From contig JADWOT020000004.1 of the NCBI GenBank assembly GCA_036345935.2, positions 14,962,396 through 15,026,395 on the forward strand: a DNA stretch of 64,000 bases, in the 5' to 3' direction. The translations under genes and the position numbers were made by a program. Source of the DNA: Taenia hydatigena (lineage: Eukaryota > Platyhelminthes > Cestoda > Cyclophyllidea > Taeniidae). How positions within the stretch are numbered: position 1 is the first letter of the stretch; every line of letters begins with the position of its first letter. Positions 33,783-64,000 of this stretch are shown here, one piece after another. The notes below the pieces were generated by a model. That model searched no databases. It saw nothing but the letters and a program-made list of their open reading frames with translations, and had not been told where the DNA came from.

Positions 33783-36700
33783 TTAGGGGGAGGCAGCACC
33801 AATTTCTGCCTTTGCGTCAACTTTCTCCTCCCCTTCCTCCTCCTTTCCCTTCTCATCGGGATCAGGCGAAGCCACAACTGCAGTAGCTCCATCGTCGATC
33901 TTAGCACTATCATCATCATCATCGCCGGCTTTTGACTTCTTCAATGATGCAGCGTTTCCTTCACCGGACAATCGCTTCTGTTTCCCCCCATACTGATCTT
34001 GGTGCTGCTCAAAGTTCTCAACCATCTGAGGTGATGTCGACTGCATTGACAGCTGTGGTGGTGGCAGTGGCGGCTGCGTCGAATGCGGCAGTTGCACATA
34101 GCTGTTCAAAAGTGTTGCTGCAGCTGCTGCGGAATGGCCGTCCACAAAAGCTTCTCCACTGGTAGGAGGCTGATATGCGGCAGCACCAGCGGCCATTGAG
34201 GCCGGCTGGAATGCCGCAGTTTGCCACTCAGAATAGAACTGCTGTGGATGGCGAACTGCAGCAGAAACTGCTGCCAAAGTCAGAGATTGGAACTGCTCAG
34301 CAGCAAGATCGATCGGATTTGGGTGAGCGTAGTGCTGCTGGTGATGTCCGGCAACACCTCCGGACGCAACCGAATAAGTGGGCTGTACCAAAGGTGGTTG
34401 AGTTGGCCGTGGAAATTGATGAGCGCCAGTAACTACTGCATTGGACGGAGAATACTACAGTGGATAAAACCATAACTCACTTTTCCCTGTCACCCGCCAA
34501 CCTGTTGCTGGCGTCAGCCTCGTCAGCTTGCTTGCCCAAACCTAGTAATTTAGCACCAATAGTTGGTGCGAAAAAGGGTTGGTGATACAAACTGCAAACC
34601 CAATGGGCAATGCCTTGGTGGTATCAGTGTCAAATAAAATAACGAAGATATGAGAAGTTGATAACATCCTGGTAAATTATTGCATTTGAACGGCAAAATC
34701 TCCCGCGCAGGTGAGTACAAAGTTTTACTAAAACTCTATCGTCTAAAAGCGTTGACGTGGGGACCAAGTCGGTATGGCTGATAGTACCAAAAAAGCATTT
34801 AGGAATCTTTTCAATAATAAAGCCGTGTGACTAGGAGTCAAAAGTGAAAAAAATCGCCTTCGATTATGTTCTCAGGTTTAACAAAAAGGCTCACCACGAA
34901 GTCTCAATACCTAACAAGGATAGAAGCTACAGAGCATGACGTGACTCACCATAACAGGATTGTTGGAAACTGCAGCAGCAACGACTGCAGCAGCGGCCAA
35001 ATGAGCTGCGTACCGCGAGTCAATCGCAGCGGCCGGTGAGTGACCGTTCACTGGAGGCGGCTGTGGTAAAAGATGATGCTGTTGCTGCTGGTGGTCGGTG
35101 GGCGGGGACTGAGGTGCAGGCATCTCAAGAAGACCTGCGACGGAGGGCGCAGCACCAGTTGTGGTATTGACATTAGTTACAGCGGCGGTAACAGAACGCG
35201 ACGTCTCATGGCCATCGGTAGGAGGACGGGGCGGATTCGGATAGCAGGCAGTAGCCGGACCGTTAGCAGCTGCATGAACATAACCACTCGCAGCTGCTGC
35301 GGCGGCGATCATTCCTGTGCTGTCCGGTAGCATGCCTGCTTGCACAAAGCATGACAAATTTCATGGAGCTCTCTTGTGTCACCTTTTGCTAATGGGCACA
35401 TCTAAACCCGGCCCAATCTTCTGATAAGATGACCCAAGTGGTGTGTAATGGCCAGTACCTGTATGCCCTTTACTATTTGGTGGAACAGATAATAGTAAAG
35501 TAACACTCGAGATAACCATTGCATGTTCACAACACGCTCCCTTATGAGCAATGATGTAATCCAACGGTAGGAAGCATTCATAAAACTCTTACGCAGAAAA
35601 AATAAATGGTGAGTCCCGACTGCATTGAGAGTTAGCCCTTCACATTTTGAGGGCCAGTACACTTCAACCACTTTATAGAAAGTATGGTCGAATCGAGCAG
35701 GAACTTACTAGCACGCCATTACCGTTTAATGTGTAAGCATGTAAGCAATAAATTCAGAAATATTCTTTAACTGCTGTTCTACCAAAACAGTACGCATTAC
35801 AGAGAATTCATTAAAAACGCGTTAAATTCGAAAAAAACCTTGCCTCAACAAGAAGGCATAGCATCCGCTCAACACCAAACCGGTAAATCATAAACGCAAC
35901 TTTGAAACAGAAAATCGTCGGAAAGGCCTGCAATATTGCAAAATATATAAAGTAATTATGCTGAATGAAAGATGTAAATTCTTCTGATTCCCAAAAAAGC
36001 ACCACTTTGGTACCACAGACTTACCAGGCTGGTAGACCAAACCGGGTGGAAGCTGCTGATTAGGGGAGAGAGTAGACATAGCTGGCGCCATAGTCTGATG
36101 CTGTTGTTGCTGCTGATTCTGTAAATGCAAATCACCACAGACGAGCTGTTGTGGTGGGGGCTGATGATGGCGCGGGGTGTGAAACCTTCCTCTAGAAGGA
36201 CCAGTGCAGGACGAGGAAGAGGCGCCGGCGACAACACCAGTTGCGGCTGCTGCGGCAGCGGCGGCCGCAGCCGCTGCGGCGCGCCTCTTGGGATCCGCCT
36301 TGTCCGCCAACTTGCAGCTAATCGGTTTGGCGGCACCGTTACCGTTCGGTGAATCACCGTTTCCACCACCACCGGCCAAAACGTAACGCCTTTCATTCAT
36401 GCTATCTACGGCCCGCTGCGCCTGCTCTGCTGAGGCGAACCTGACGAAACCTATGCCTTTAAAAAAGAAAGGACTGAGATAGCGCCAGAGTAGACCAAAA
36501 GCCGCAGACCTCATTTCGCCAAATCGTGCAATGTGTACCCGTGTAGGCTCCATCCGTCTCGAGCAGTTTGACCGAGGTCACTTGGCCATAGGGTCGGAAG
36601 AGATTCAAAAGAGTTTCCTTCGTAAAACCCGTCTTTGGGAGATTCCGCACATAGACATTTAGAAGATCCTTTTCATTCTCTAAGGCATACTTCACCACAA

Positions 36701-38046
36701 GCTGCCGACCTCCATTTTTCGACATTTCAACAAGATGATTAAGGGCTTTGACTGCGTCCTCCTCCGTCGCACAATCGATGAAACCGGACCCTGAAAGCAA
36801 AGTTTGGGATAATTAGCCGATAAACCTAGAAATAAGCGGTGGCAACGAGATCCCCGACTTAACTCAGGTGTGTTATCGTGAGGTCCAAGTAACTTCGACC
36901 CACTTTGGCTACTAATGATAAATGACCTCGACTCCCACCTAGTTATCTCGACCTCCATAAGCTGCCTTAAGGTCTTCAAGTATACCTTATTATTTGTGGC
37001 ACTATCGATGCAACTCTTCCGTGGGACTTTCCAAGAGGATTAAAAGTGAATTGAAAAAAGCTTTGCAGAAGAAAAATGTACCTTTACATTTCCCGTTGAG
37101 AAGCATGGCTTTGCAGGACTTTGGACACACGACATTCTCAACCAGAGCTCGAACGGTTTCATCGGTGTCAGACTCAGATAGCCCTGTTATGTACAAATTC
37201 GTTTTTGACGTTGTCATGGCTTTGTTCTTCTTGTGATTCTGCAAGATAAAATCGTATAATACCAAGCTTTATGGTGAGGACAGAACTTTAACAAAGTGGG
37301 TCTGTGATGCAAAGCAAAAAAACATCCTGCCAGAGGCAAGAATCTAGAACTTGTCACAAAAAACTCGCATCAAATAGGCGATAGAGGAGCAGGCGATTTC
37401 AAACATAAACTATATCGATGCCATTTACCGTGGACTGGGGAAGAGCACCGAAATGTTTGAGGGAATCGTAGTTACGAAACTGCGTTGGCAAAAAGGGACC
37501 AGCGTGTTGTTGCGGGAGGGTGGAGGTGTGAGGAAAAGAGGGAGCCGCTGCAGCCCCAGAAAATGCCGCGCCCAGCTGGATCCCATTCAAGGGAGGAAAA
37601 TAGGGCAGCTGGGCTAGTTGTTGTTGAGTCGATGCCGGCGGAGGTGGCGCAGGCGCGGGTTGAAAAGTTGTGGGTGATGAAAGGAGTGCAGTGCCTCTGA
37701 AGGCAGCTGCTGCCGCTGCCGCGGCATTTGCCTGGGGAGACGTTTGAGGAATACAAAAGCCCGGGGTTTGACGGGATTGTACAGCGCCTGATTGGGCTGC
37801 AAAAGCTGCCATAAGAGGAGAACAGAGGAATGGGTAGCCTCCAGGAGCTGAGGGACAAAAACTGGTAGAATTTTGACTCGGATGAGCCTGATTTATTTGT
37901 ACGTGCATAGTAGCGGGGTGACGAATCTGGGCACTCGTTGGAAAAGAGTTAAAGATTGCTGTATTCGGTATAACTTCCCCCTGAGCAGAAATGTTAGCAC
38001 CCGGTGGGGCCACATTAGGTGCAGTCCACTGAGTCGGATAGGCCAT
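33783..38046 (-). CDS. RBMS/alan-shepard-like RNA-binding protein, two RRMs
   Basis: Six coding exons, 838 aa: 37429-38046, 37082-37238, 36539-36790, 36025-36456, 34950-35335, 33783-34454; all phases agree. The protein binds single-stranded nucleic acid and presumably regulates mRNAs. Residues 1-206 are low-complexity (poly-Ala, Pro, Gln). RRM1 has RNP2 LYITGL (220-225) and RNP1 KGSGFIDC (258-265), split by an intron after Lys258. RRM2 has RNP2 VYVRNL (304-309) and RNP1 GIGFVRF (343-349). The KCKG-GF phrasing of RRM1 and the ISCKLADK block after RRM2 point to the RBMS (MSSP) family and not to ELAV. The rest is Ala/Gln/Pro-rich and ends in a KKSK motif and an Asp/Glu/Lys-rich tail. Vertebrate RBMS proteins are about 400 aa, so the extra length is low-complexity. 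The start is the first ATG after an in-frame stop. A further 5' exon is possible. Confidence 0.88.
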
Positions 38047-39260
38047 AATTCGATCCAATGATAGAAGATTAGGTCAAACAATGTTCGTTTATGGAAAAGT
38101 GATAGGAAATTATTCCTAAAGTAAAAAGAAGTATCGTAACCCACCAATAAATCAATAAGGGCGCTCAATAACCAATTAAGATTGTTTCGGATATAAATAC
38201 ACTCGATACGCATATTTTGATCACCCGTAAAACCCTTGATGAGCAAAAATACCAAGAACAAGGTGAGTTTCGAGCTGTACTGGAAGCAGCTCGTAGTTTC
38301 TATAGCAAAGCATGGTGAAAATGCATAGACATGTTCAGATATCAGTAAAACCCCATTAATTTATTAATAGTTTACATCTATAATACGTAAGCCATAATAA
38401 AAGACCGAAATGACAAAGAAAACCGGAAATACAATCTAAGACGGCAAGACTACCCCACTACCCATCAAAACACCAAACTAGGCCAACATGGCGAATCTGA
38501 CCTTGTAAATTTTAGTCTCTTAAAACAATTATTGATCATGAATGCATGAAACACAAACTTCAACGACTATAAATAGGTTTCGCCTAATAATTAAGCCAAA
38601 ATTGTAAAGGAATTGCTTATTTGCTAACCTGAAAGAGGCTTTTTGGGATCGATTAAATGGCGATTAAGACCTAGTTGAGGACCATAACCGGAAGTTCATC
38701 AGTATGCCTTTTTATAAGATTAATGTAATACTTAAAAAATCATAAAATTTGCAAGTTTTATTTTATGCGATGTGTTTTGGTAAGCTTTTATGAGACATTT
38801 TACAACTTCCTAAGTTTTGCTGGGACTGAATTTGTATTGTTTTTATTTCACCCCATCGCTGATAGCACTGCAACTCTGTAATACTTATGCTCTTTAAATG
38901 TACCTTGTAGACTAGGGGCAAAAGGACAATTAAAGCCTGGTCACGGAACTACGTGATGACTCTCGGGAGGTTGACCCGTCCTCGTCTTAAACTCTCCAGC
39001 GTTGTTACTCTATACCTGCCCTGACATCTAATAAAGAGGCCTAGAAGTATCCAGCTTTCTAACGGGAAGGGCATTACAAGGGAAGGGGAAAAAGGGGGAG
39101 AACCGTCTACAATAACCATGGTTGAAAATTAGCACTACTGAATAGAACCAACTTGCTTTTATTCGAAAATCTACCGAACAGTGTTGACGTCACAAACGAA
39201 TAACGGGTTTTATATTTATTGGCTTTAGACATTCCTTTAACTTACTGGGAGGACTGAGGC
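38047..39260. other. Upstream flank of the RBMS-like gene
   Basis: AT-rich sequence with no recognised exon, RNA gene or repeat of the TRIM-like family. It presumably includes the promoter and 5' UTR of the RBMS-like gene, but no clear core element was seen. Confidence 0.4.
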
Positions 39261-39264
39261 TATT

Positions 39265-39482
39265 GGCATGTGTAGTACTATGTTTGATTGAACTGCCGGT
39301 TTTAGTAAGGGTGGCAGAGGTGGCCGTATTGCCCTAGCTGCGTAGGCTGGTCTTTGAGCCATGCCAGCAGCCAATTCCCCTCTGCTCATTAAATATATAT
39401 ATTTTACTCTAGCATTCTGCCTTTTTTTGCCTTCGAGGGAGCCTCAGGACGCTACAGCGTGGCTCAGATTTTGCCCCACCTA
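39265..39482 (+). repeat. Solo terminal repeat of the TRIM-like family
   Basis: Plus-orientation copy, closely similar to the inverted copy at 14.59-14.80 kb. It carries gtttgattgaactgccggtt, agctgcgtaggctggtc, the AT tract before ctctagcattctgcctt, and cgagggagcctcaggacgc. It directly abuts copy D, which suggests one repeat inserted into or beside the other. Confidence 0.75.
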
Positions 39483-39489
39483 ACAAAGG

Positions 39490-40350
39490 TATAATGACCA
39501 AAACTCGAAGTTGTCCCTTACCAAAATCGAAAGTTAAACAAACAACTAACGTTTTACACAGCTTTTCTCTTAAACATGGTGCTTGGTGTTCCCCTTCGTC
39601 AACTCCTTGTGTGAATCATCACAACCTGATCGATGTTGCGAGGAAACTTCCGCACCTCAACCGCGCCAGTCATTCAAATTTCCACCCAACTACGCGCTAT
39701 CGACTCCTCTTAACAATTTAAATGGATTTGTAGTTTTGTCTTGCATGGGACCCGTAACGCAAACTGAGATTTTTAGACTTTCTCTCGTTTTTACCACCAA
39801 ACGTAAGAACAGCGGCCCAAAAGCAGGTCAATGTGGAGGAGGGCAAGATTTGATACAGTCTCGTGGAATTGGTATTTCGTATCAGTTCCTTCCTGTCACT
39901 TTATTTTCGCTTCAGAGCTGCTTAATCAATTTTACTTGGGTTAGCATGGTTATATCATCAATATTCGGCTAGTATTGCGGCCGCTGTCAACAGCTTTCTA
40001 ACGGAACACAGGACTATGGCAGCTATCAACGATAGACATTATTTTCAGCCCTCCTGTCAGGCGTCGCCACCGATTTTTTCATCCCCAATCCATGCACTCC
40101 CTCCGTACCACTAACTTTTATCAGTCAATAGTGGAAATCAGGACGGATGCACATTAAGATGAAATCACTCTACGCTGCCACCAATACAGTGCCCAGACAC
40201 TTCCCTAAGGACGAAGACAGATAAAAGAGTTTGGTGTCACAGGCAAGGCCTGAAGGCCAGCTTACACGAAGGAGGTACAATGGATAAAAAATACAAAGTG
40301 GATCTTTTCCAAAACCAAGAGTCAAACAAGCAACCAACGTATTAGATTTA
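39490..40350 (-). mobile_element. TRIM-like retroelement, copy D
   Basis: About 0.86 kb in minus orientation. The upstream repeat is about 40170-40350 (on the minus strand: acgttggttgcttgtttgac, attgtacctccttcg, aagctggcc). The downstream repeat is truncated at about 39490-39560 where it meets the plus-orientation solo repeat. The internal region matches copy B around cgcgccagtcattcaaattt in D against cacgccagtcatcaaatttt in B, and around gtatcagttcct. The open frames in this stretch are repeat sequence. Confidence 0.5.
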
Positions 40351-43180
40351 TGTTTAAGCATTTTAGGGCTGCAGTAACTTAAACAGCAATGTCCTTATGC
40401 ACCTGTTAGTTATCATTTCATATTTCCATAGTAACAAATAATTCGAGTCGAGGTATCGTTAACGTAAACAATTTGTTAGCACAGACCACTGTTTTGCTGA
40501 TGAGGGGGGCTAGAACTCTTTCGTCGTTAAGCCCAGTAGCGTGCGTTTTTACTAGCGTAATGCGTCGAGAGAATTAAATAGGGACGCTACTCTTACATAA
40601 GGGGTGATAGATAGATAAATTTCTTAATGAGTTGTTTGAATGGCATATCTTTTAAAGAGAAGTCTATATGTCTCATTCACTTTCCTTAAATCCGTTGTAG
40701 ACCATGTTTGGGAGCGTTTAATCACACAAACTGCTTGTTTATGGGAATGAATGTATTTTTTATCATAGAAAAGGTCATGAAAATAAGACTGTCCTGGCGC
40801 TAACTAAAATCTGGTTCGACAGAAGTTATTTCTGTTCGCGTTCATATGATGATTTCCTGGGCGCACATATTTAGTGCCACATCAGATTAAGATGCTGTTT
40901 TTATTAAGCTTTGAGATGTGTAATAATATTGCCCCCACAGTTCTATTTCAGCTGTGCTAACTTCTTCTGTAGGCGCAATTTTGTTGTTGAATGCGTCGCG
41001 GCGCCGGAGACTTCGTAGACGACCTTGGCGAATATACAATTCTGGAATCTTGTGAGACGTTGGAAAGGATGGCAAGCTACTGATAAAAAGTGACATGAGC
41101 TGAACGTTATGGCATCATAATGTGACCCACGCGGTTAAGTGTGGGATTAAGATACTGCAATATGTTATGAATTATTAGATTAATTATCCCAAACCCTTCA
41201 AGGAATTTCTCGATAACATTTTCTTTTAGGTGACAACTGCTTATCTGTGGACGAAAGCAGACATCTGTGTAAGACTTTCTGCGAAATTTCTCCCGAAAAA
41301 ATATGAAAATAACAGCATGACTGTGATGTAAGACGCGGATACATTAGTGCCTATATTTCAATAATCGTATCAGATACAATTTTAATCTCTTCGTTTTCTT
41401 TAATTAATCTTGGTTATGAACTTGGTCAAAAGCCCACATATCGCATCTTTCAATTCAGAAGAGCGAACTGAAGATCGATAGAGTCGGACCTGCAGATTAA
41501 TGGTACCGAGGTGACTGGTGCATTTAATTAGCGCTGCTCCAAGTAAGATTGTTGCAAAACCCACCCTCTAAGAGTGCCTTCTCGAATAGCTTGTCTTGCT
41601 TTGGGGTAAACGCTTACCGCGTAAATTTAATTATGTGAACATGGAGTAGTTATGTGAGCTCCTCACTTCAAACCGCGAAGCCTTCCCTTCCCATGGATTG
41701 CAGCCGCACGGTGTGATAGTCATCCTTTGCGGCGACCATTAGCCTTCAGTCCTTCCACCTTGCGTTTTGGCACGAACAGATTTGCCTGCACTGAGCCACC
41801 TTTTTTAAAACATCATCTCACCAAAACTAGACGTTTTGTAAAATCATCCCAAATAAATGACTGATTGTATTTTACAAGTAAAATTTCCACCAAATGTTAC
41901 GACTTTTCCACTGACAAAATAAGCTGACGCAATAGCATCTAGTGTTTCATTAAAATCAGCATAGAACTTGAACTCATCAATCATGCTATATTTAAGGACC
42001 TCCTAGAGATTTTTTTCGAGCCTTATAGAAATGAGTGTGAACATTGTTCGATCCCAAAAATTTGCATTTTAAATTAATTCGCTGGTCCAGTTCCGTGATC
42101 GCTACTTAGTTAAGTTCTCTCGTGAAATATAGTTGACAAAAGGTGTAATCACAATGGCAAAAGCCATCAGAAATAATGCTGGCAAATCATGTCTTTAGCA
42201 ATGGAGTGGACTACTAGCACTGAAATTCCACCATGATGGAAATAATCTCGATTGTCTCTTTTTTGATTACATGCGAGAATGGAGCGGCAAGAAGTACCAA
42301 AAACGACGCTGAAGACCAAGCAAAAATTATCTTTAGTCGGATGATGTTCTGACTAGCATCTGGGATACAGTGATACATTGGTTTGCGAACTTCTGTATTG
42401 TCCTTCAAGATCTTCAATTCTGTTGGTTGGTAAATATCGAATTTTGATGTAGCAGATTCGAAGTTGCTTAAATTTGAAGATCATTATGTCTAAACCGAGA
42501 CTAGCAGTTAATTTACATCCACCAATTAAGGTTCCACCGTGGTAGGTGTGCTCCATCACTTACAACCGATATACTCCTCCTGGGGCAGTCCAGACACCGG
42601 CAATCGAAAAGCCAGTGAATAGTTTTAATTGCTTCCCACAGCGTCATGTGGTGATGAATGCAAGCTCTCACCAAACAAGATGCAGGACCTGCCGATATCC
42701 ACCAGGTCTTCAAGCACAGACAATGCGATGATGGATCACTCACCAGTGGGTCATTCAAACTTGGGAGTTTTCAAAGCGTTCATGCGTTAATGAAGATCCC
42801 ATGAACGTGCAATTCTTCATTAAATTGCACAAGGCATGAACCCATCTGTGGTGAGGATGGCCACAACCATCTTGCCCAGATATTTGCACACCAAACCCCA
42901 GGGCTGGTAAGGAGTGAAAGAGGCTGTCTCAAAACAGCTTGGCTCCACTGACAGACCCCGCGTGTGTCGAAGCCTCTAAAGAAGTTAAGTGAACGCATAA
43001 ACACAGCAGAGGACTGTGGGAAGTAAATTCAGTTCTAACTTTTTAAATCAATTCATCCGATGCAACCGAAGGTCTCTCCCCATGCTGCAAGCGCCTCTAT
43101 TCAAATAATGACTGAACAAAACTTTTCAATTACATGAGCTAACCTATCACAGCTCAAACCTGACACTCTGTACTCCAAAT
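40351..43180. other. Intergenic region before the kinase 3' end
   Basis: No gene was recognised. Weak similarity to the repeat family is seen near 41.70-41.80 kb (gcgaccattagccttcagtcc) and 42.82-42.95 kb, but too degenerate to delimit. The short frames at 42.2-43.0 kb have no domain signature. Confidence 0.4.
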
Positions 43181-43209
43181 TGCTGGTGCTAGATGCCATT
43201 TCGATGACT

Positions 43210-43215
43210 TTTATT
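43210..43215 (-). terminator. Kinase gene polyadenylation signal
   Basis: The minus strand reads aataaa here, 213 bases beyond the stop codon of the FES/FER-like kinase. The corresponding position in the decayed duplicate near 32.31 kb no longer has the hexamer. Confidence 0.5.
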
Positions 43216-43427
43216 CTCTAGGAGAACACCCTCACACGCATTTACACATGATCTGCTTTTCGATATAAAAACAATAGAGATAAACGGATAAGTAGATAGA
43301 ACAAGACAGTAAGAATGGGAGGAGGAGAGGTAGGAGGGAGAAGAAAAAGGAGAGGAATCAAAGAGAAGGAATGATACCAAATCAGCGTAGACGTGACGCG
43401 ATCAATCAAGCGAGTAGCGGATCGCAG

Positions 43428-63250
<19,823 letters not shown>

Positions 63251-64000
63251 CTGTTTGGAAAAAGAAAAAACGAAGAATTTATCAGACCACTTCAAAGTGT
63301 GATCGTAAATTCTTTCGAGAATAAGGGTAAATTCCATTTCAGGGTGTCACATTAGACAAAAGTGTCAGTGGGAATTAATAACAAAAGGATTATGCCTCAG
63401 TTTCAAGTGCTCTTTGAGTACCGCTTATAAGGCGTTCACAAGTGATACAGAAGCAGTCTCAAATGTGAAAGTATTGCGGTGTTTGACTATCAATACAAGT
63501 TTTGTTAATTTCGACTATTACTTCAAGTTCTTCATACGTCCCATAACGAGGACAAGTAGAGGGTACCGATATATGTATATTTTCCTTTATTTTCGACGCC
63601 TTTGGGAGCATAATGAGAGATGGCTAGACGATAGGGGAAAGGCTATTTAGCTAGAGCTAATGATTTCGTTTATAAATAAATGGTCTGCCCAAATACCAAG
63701 AAGATTTTCAGCAGAGAGTTAAATGATCGAGGTTCACATGACACTTAGCAAGGTAATCCACAAAGCACCAGATTCAAGTTTTAAAAATCGGATAACGCTG
63801 CTCCATACCCGTTGGATTGAAACGAATCGTCGAGGATTAGACAGGCTTAAGATCCGAAGGCCTTAATTTATTTTAAAAGGTAATGAATTCACTTTAAATT
63901 CAATTCATGGTAATTGAAGGACCGATTATTTAGGCGTAGTCACCCAATATGACACTTTGTCAGGTGAAATCAGCGGTTGTTTGCCGCATTGTTAAGAGTC
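63251..64000 (-). other. Intron upstream of the first visible kinase exon
   Basis: The kinase gene continues 5' through this stretch. No further exon could be identified, and the short frames here carry no F-BAR or coiled-coil signature. Confidence 0.5.

Noticed and set aside
33167..33922. 251-codon minus-strand open frame, the longest single frame in the window
   Set aside because: It overlaps the last RBMS-like exon in a different frame and runs through a pyrimidine-rich 3' UTR. Its Ser/Phe/Arg/Pro-rich composition is that of translated low-complexity DNA, with no domain.
42513..43004. Two minus-strand frames rich in Trp and Cys, possibly receptor-like
   Set aside because: No splice-consistent model or domain could be made. 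Parts resemble degenerate interiors of the dispersed repeat.

Overview
The window looks like nuclear DNA from a parasitic flatworm, most likely a tapeworm (cestode). This is an inference. It rests on spliced genes with GT-AG introns of about 40 bp to several kb, a moderately AT-rich background, flatworm-like divergence of conserved animal proteins, and a cluster of short elements with terminal repeats resembling the TRIM retroelements described in taeniid tapeworms. There is no prokaryotic gene organisation.

Layout. (1) 1-4,055: no gene recognised, one promoter-like island near 2.2-2.4 kb. (2) 4,056-6,469, minus strand: a complete seven-exon GT10 alpha-1,3-fucosyltransferase (422 aa). (3) 7.3-10.3 kb: decayed coding-like sequence and unrecognised short ORFs. 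(4) 11,049-11,219 and 13,341-13,511, plus strand: two intact copies of ribosomal protein S29 (uS14). (5) 15,805-25,847, plus strand: a complete twelve-exon MCM4 replicative helicase subunit (892 aa). (6) 26.6-32.2 kb: a cluster of TRIM-like elements and solo terminal repeats. (7) 32.2-32.8 kb: a decayed duplicate of the 3' end of the kinase gene that lies 11 kb further on. (8) 33,783-38,046, minus strand: a six-exon RNA-binding protein with two RRMs, RBMS/alan-shepard type (838 aa). (9) 39.2-40.4 kb: more repeats. (10) 43,428-63,250, minus strand: ten exons of a FES/FER-type cytoplasmic tyrosine kinase (741 aa visible: linker, SH2, kinase, C-terminal tail). Its 5' part, where an F-BAR domain would be expected, lies beyond the window.

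The genes are functionally unrelated: glycan synthesis, translation, DNA replication, RNA regulation and tyrosine-kinase signalling. Nothing suggests an operon or a dedicated gene system. The four multi-exon models were assembled by hand. Every junction except one fucosyltransferase donor is an ordinary GT-AG site, and all exon phases agree. The points most worth following up are the roughly 75-residue insertion inside the kinase SH2 domain, the dead duplicate of the kinase 3' end, the TRIM-like elements, and the twin RPS29 genes held almost identical by selection.
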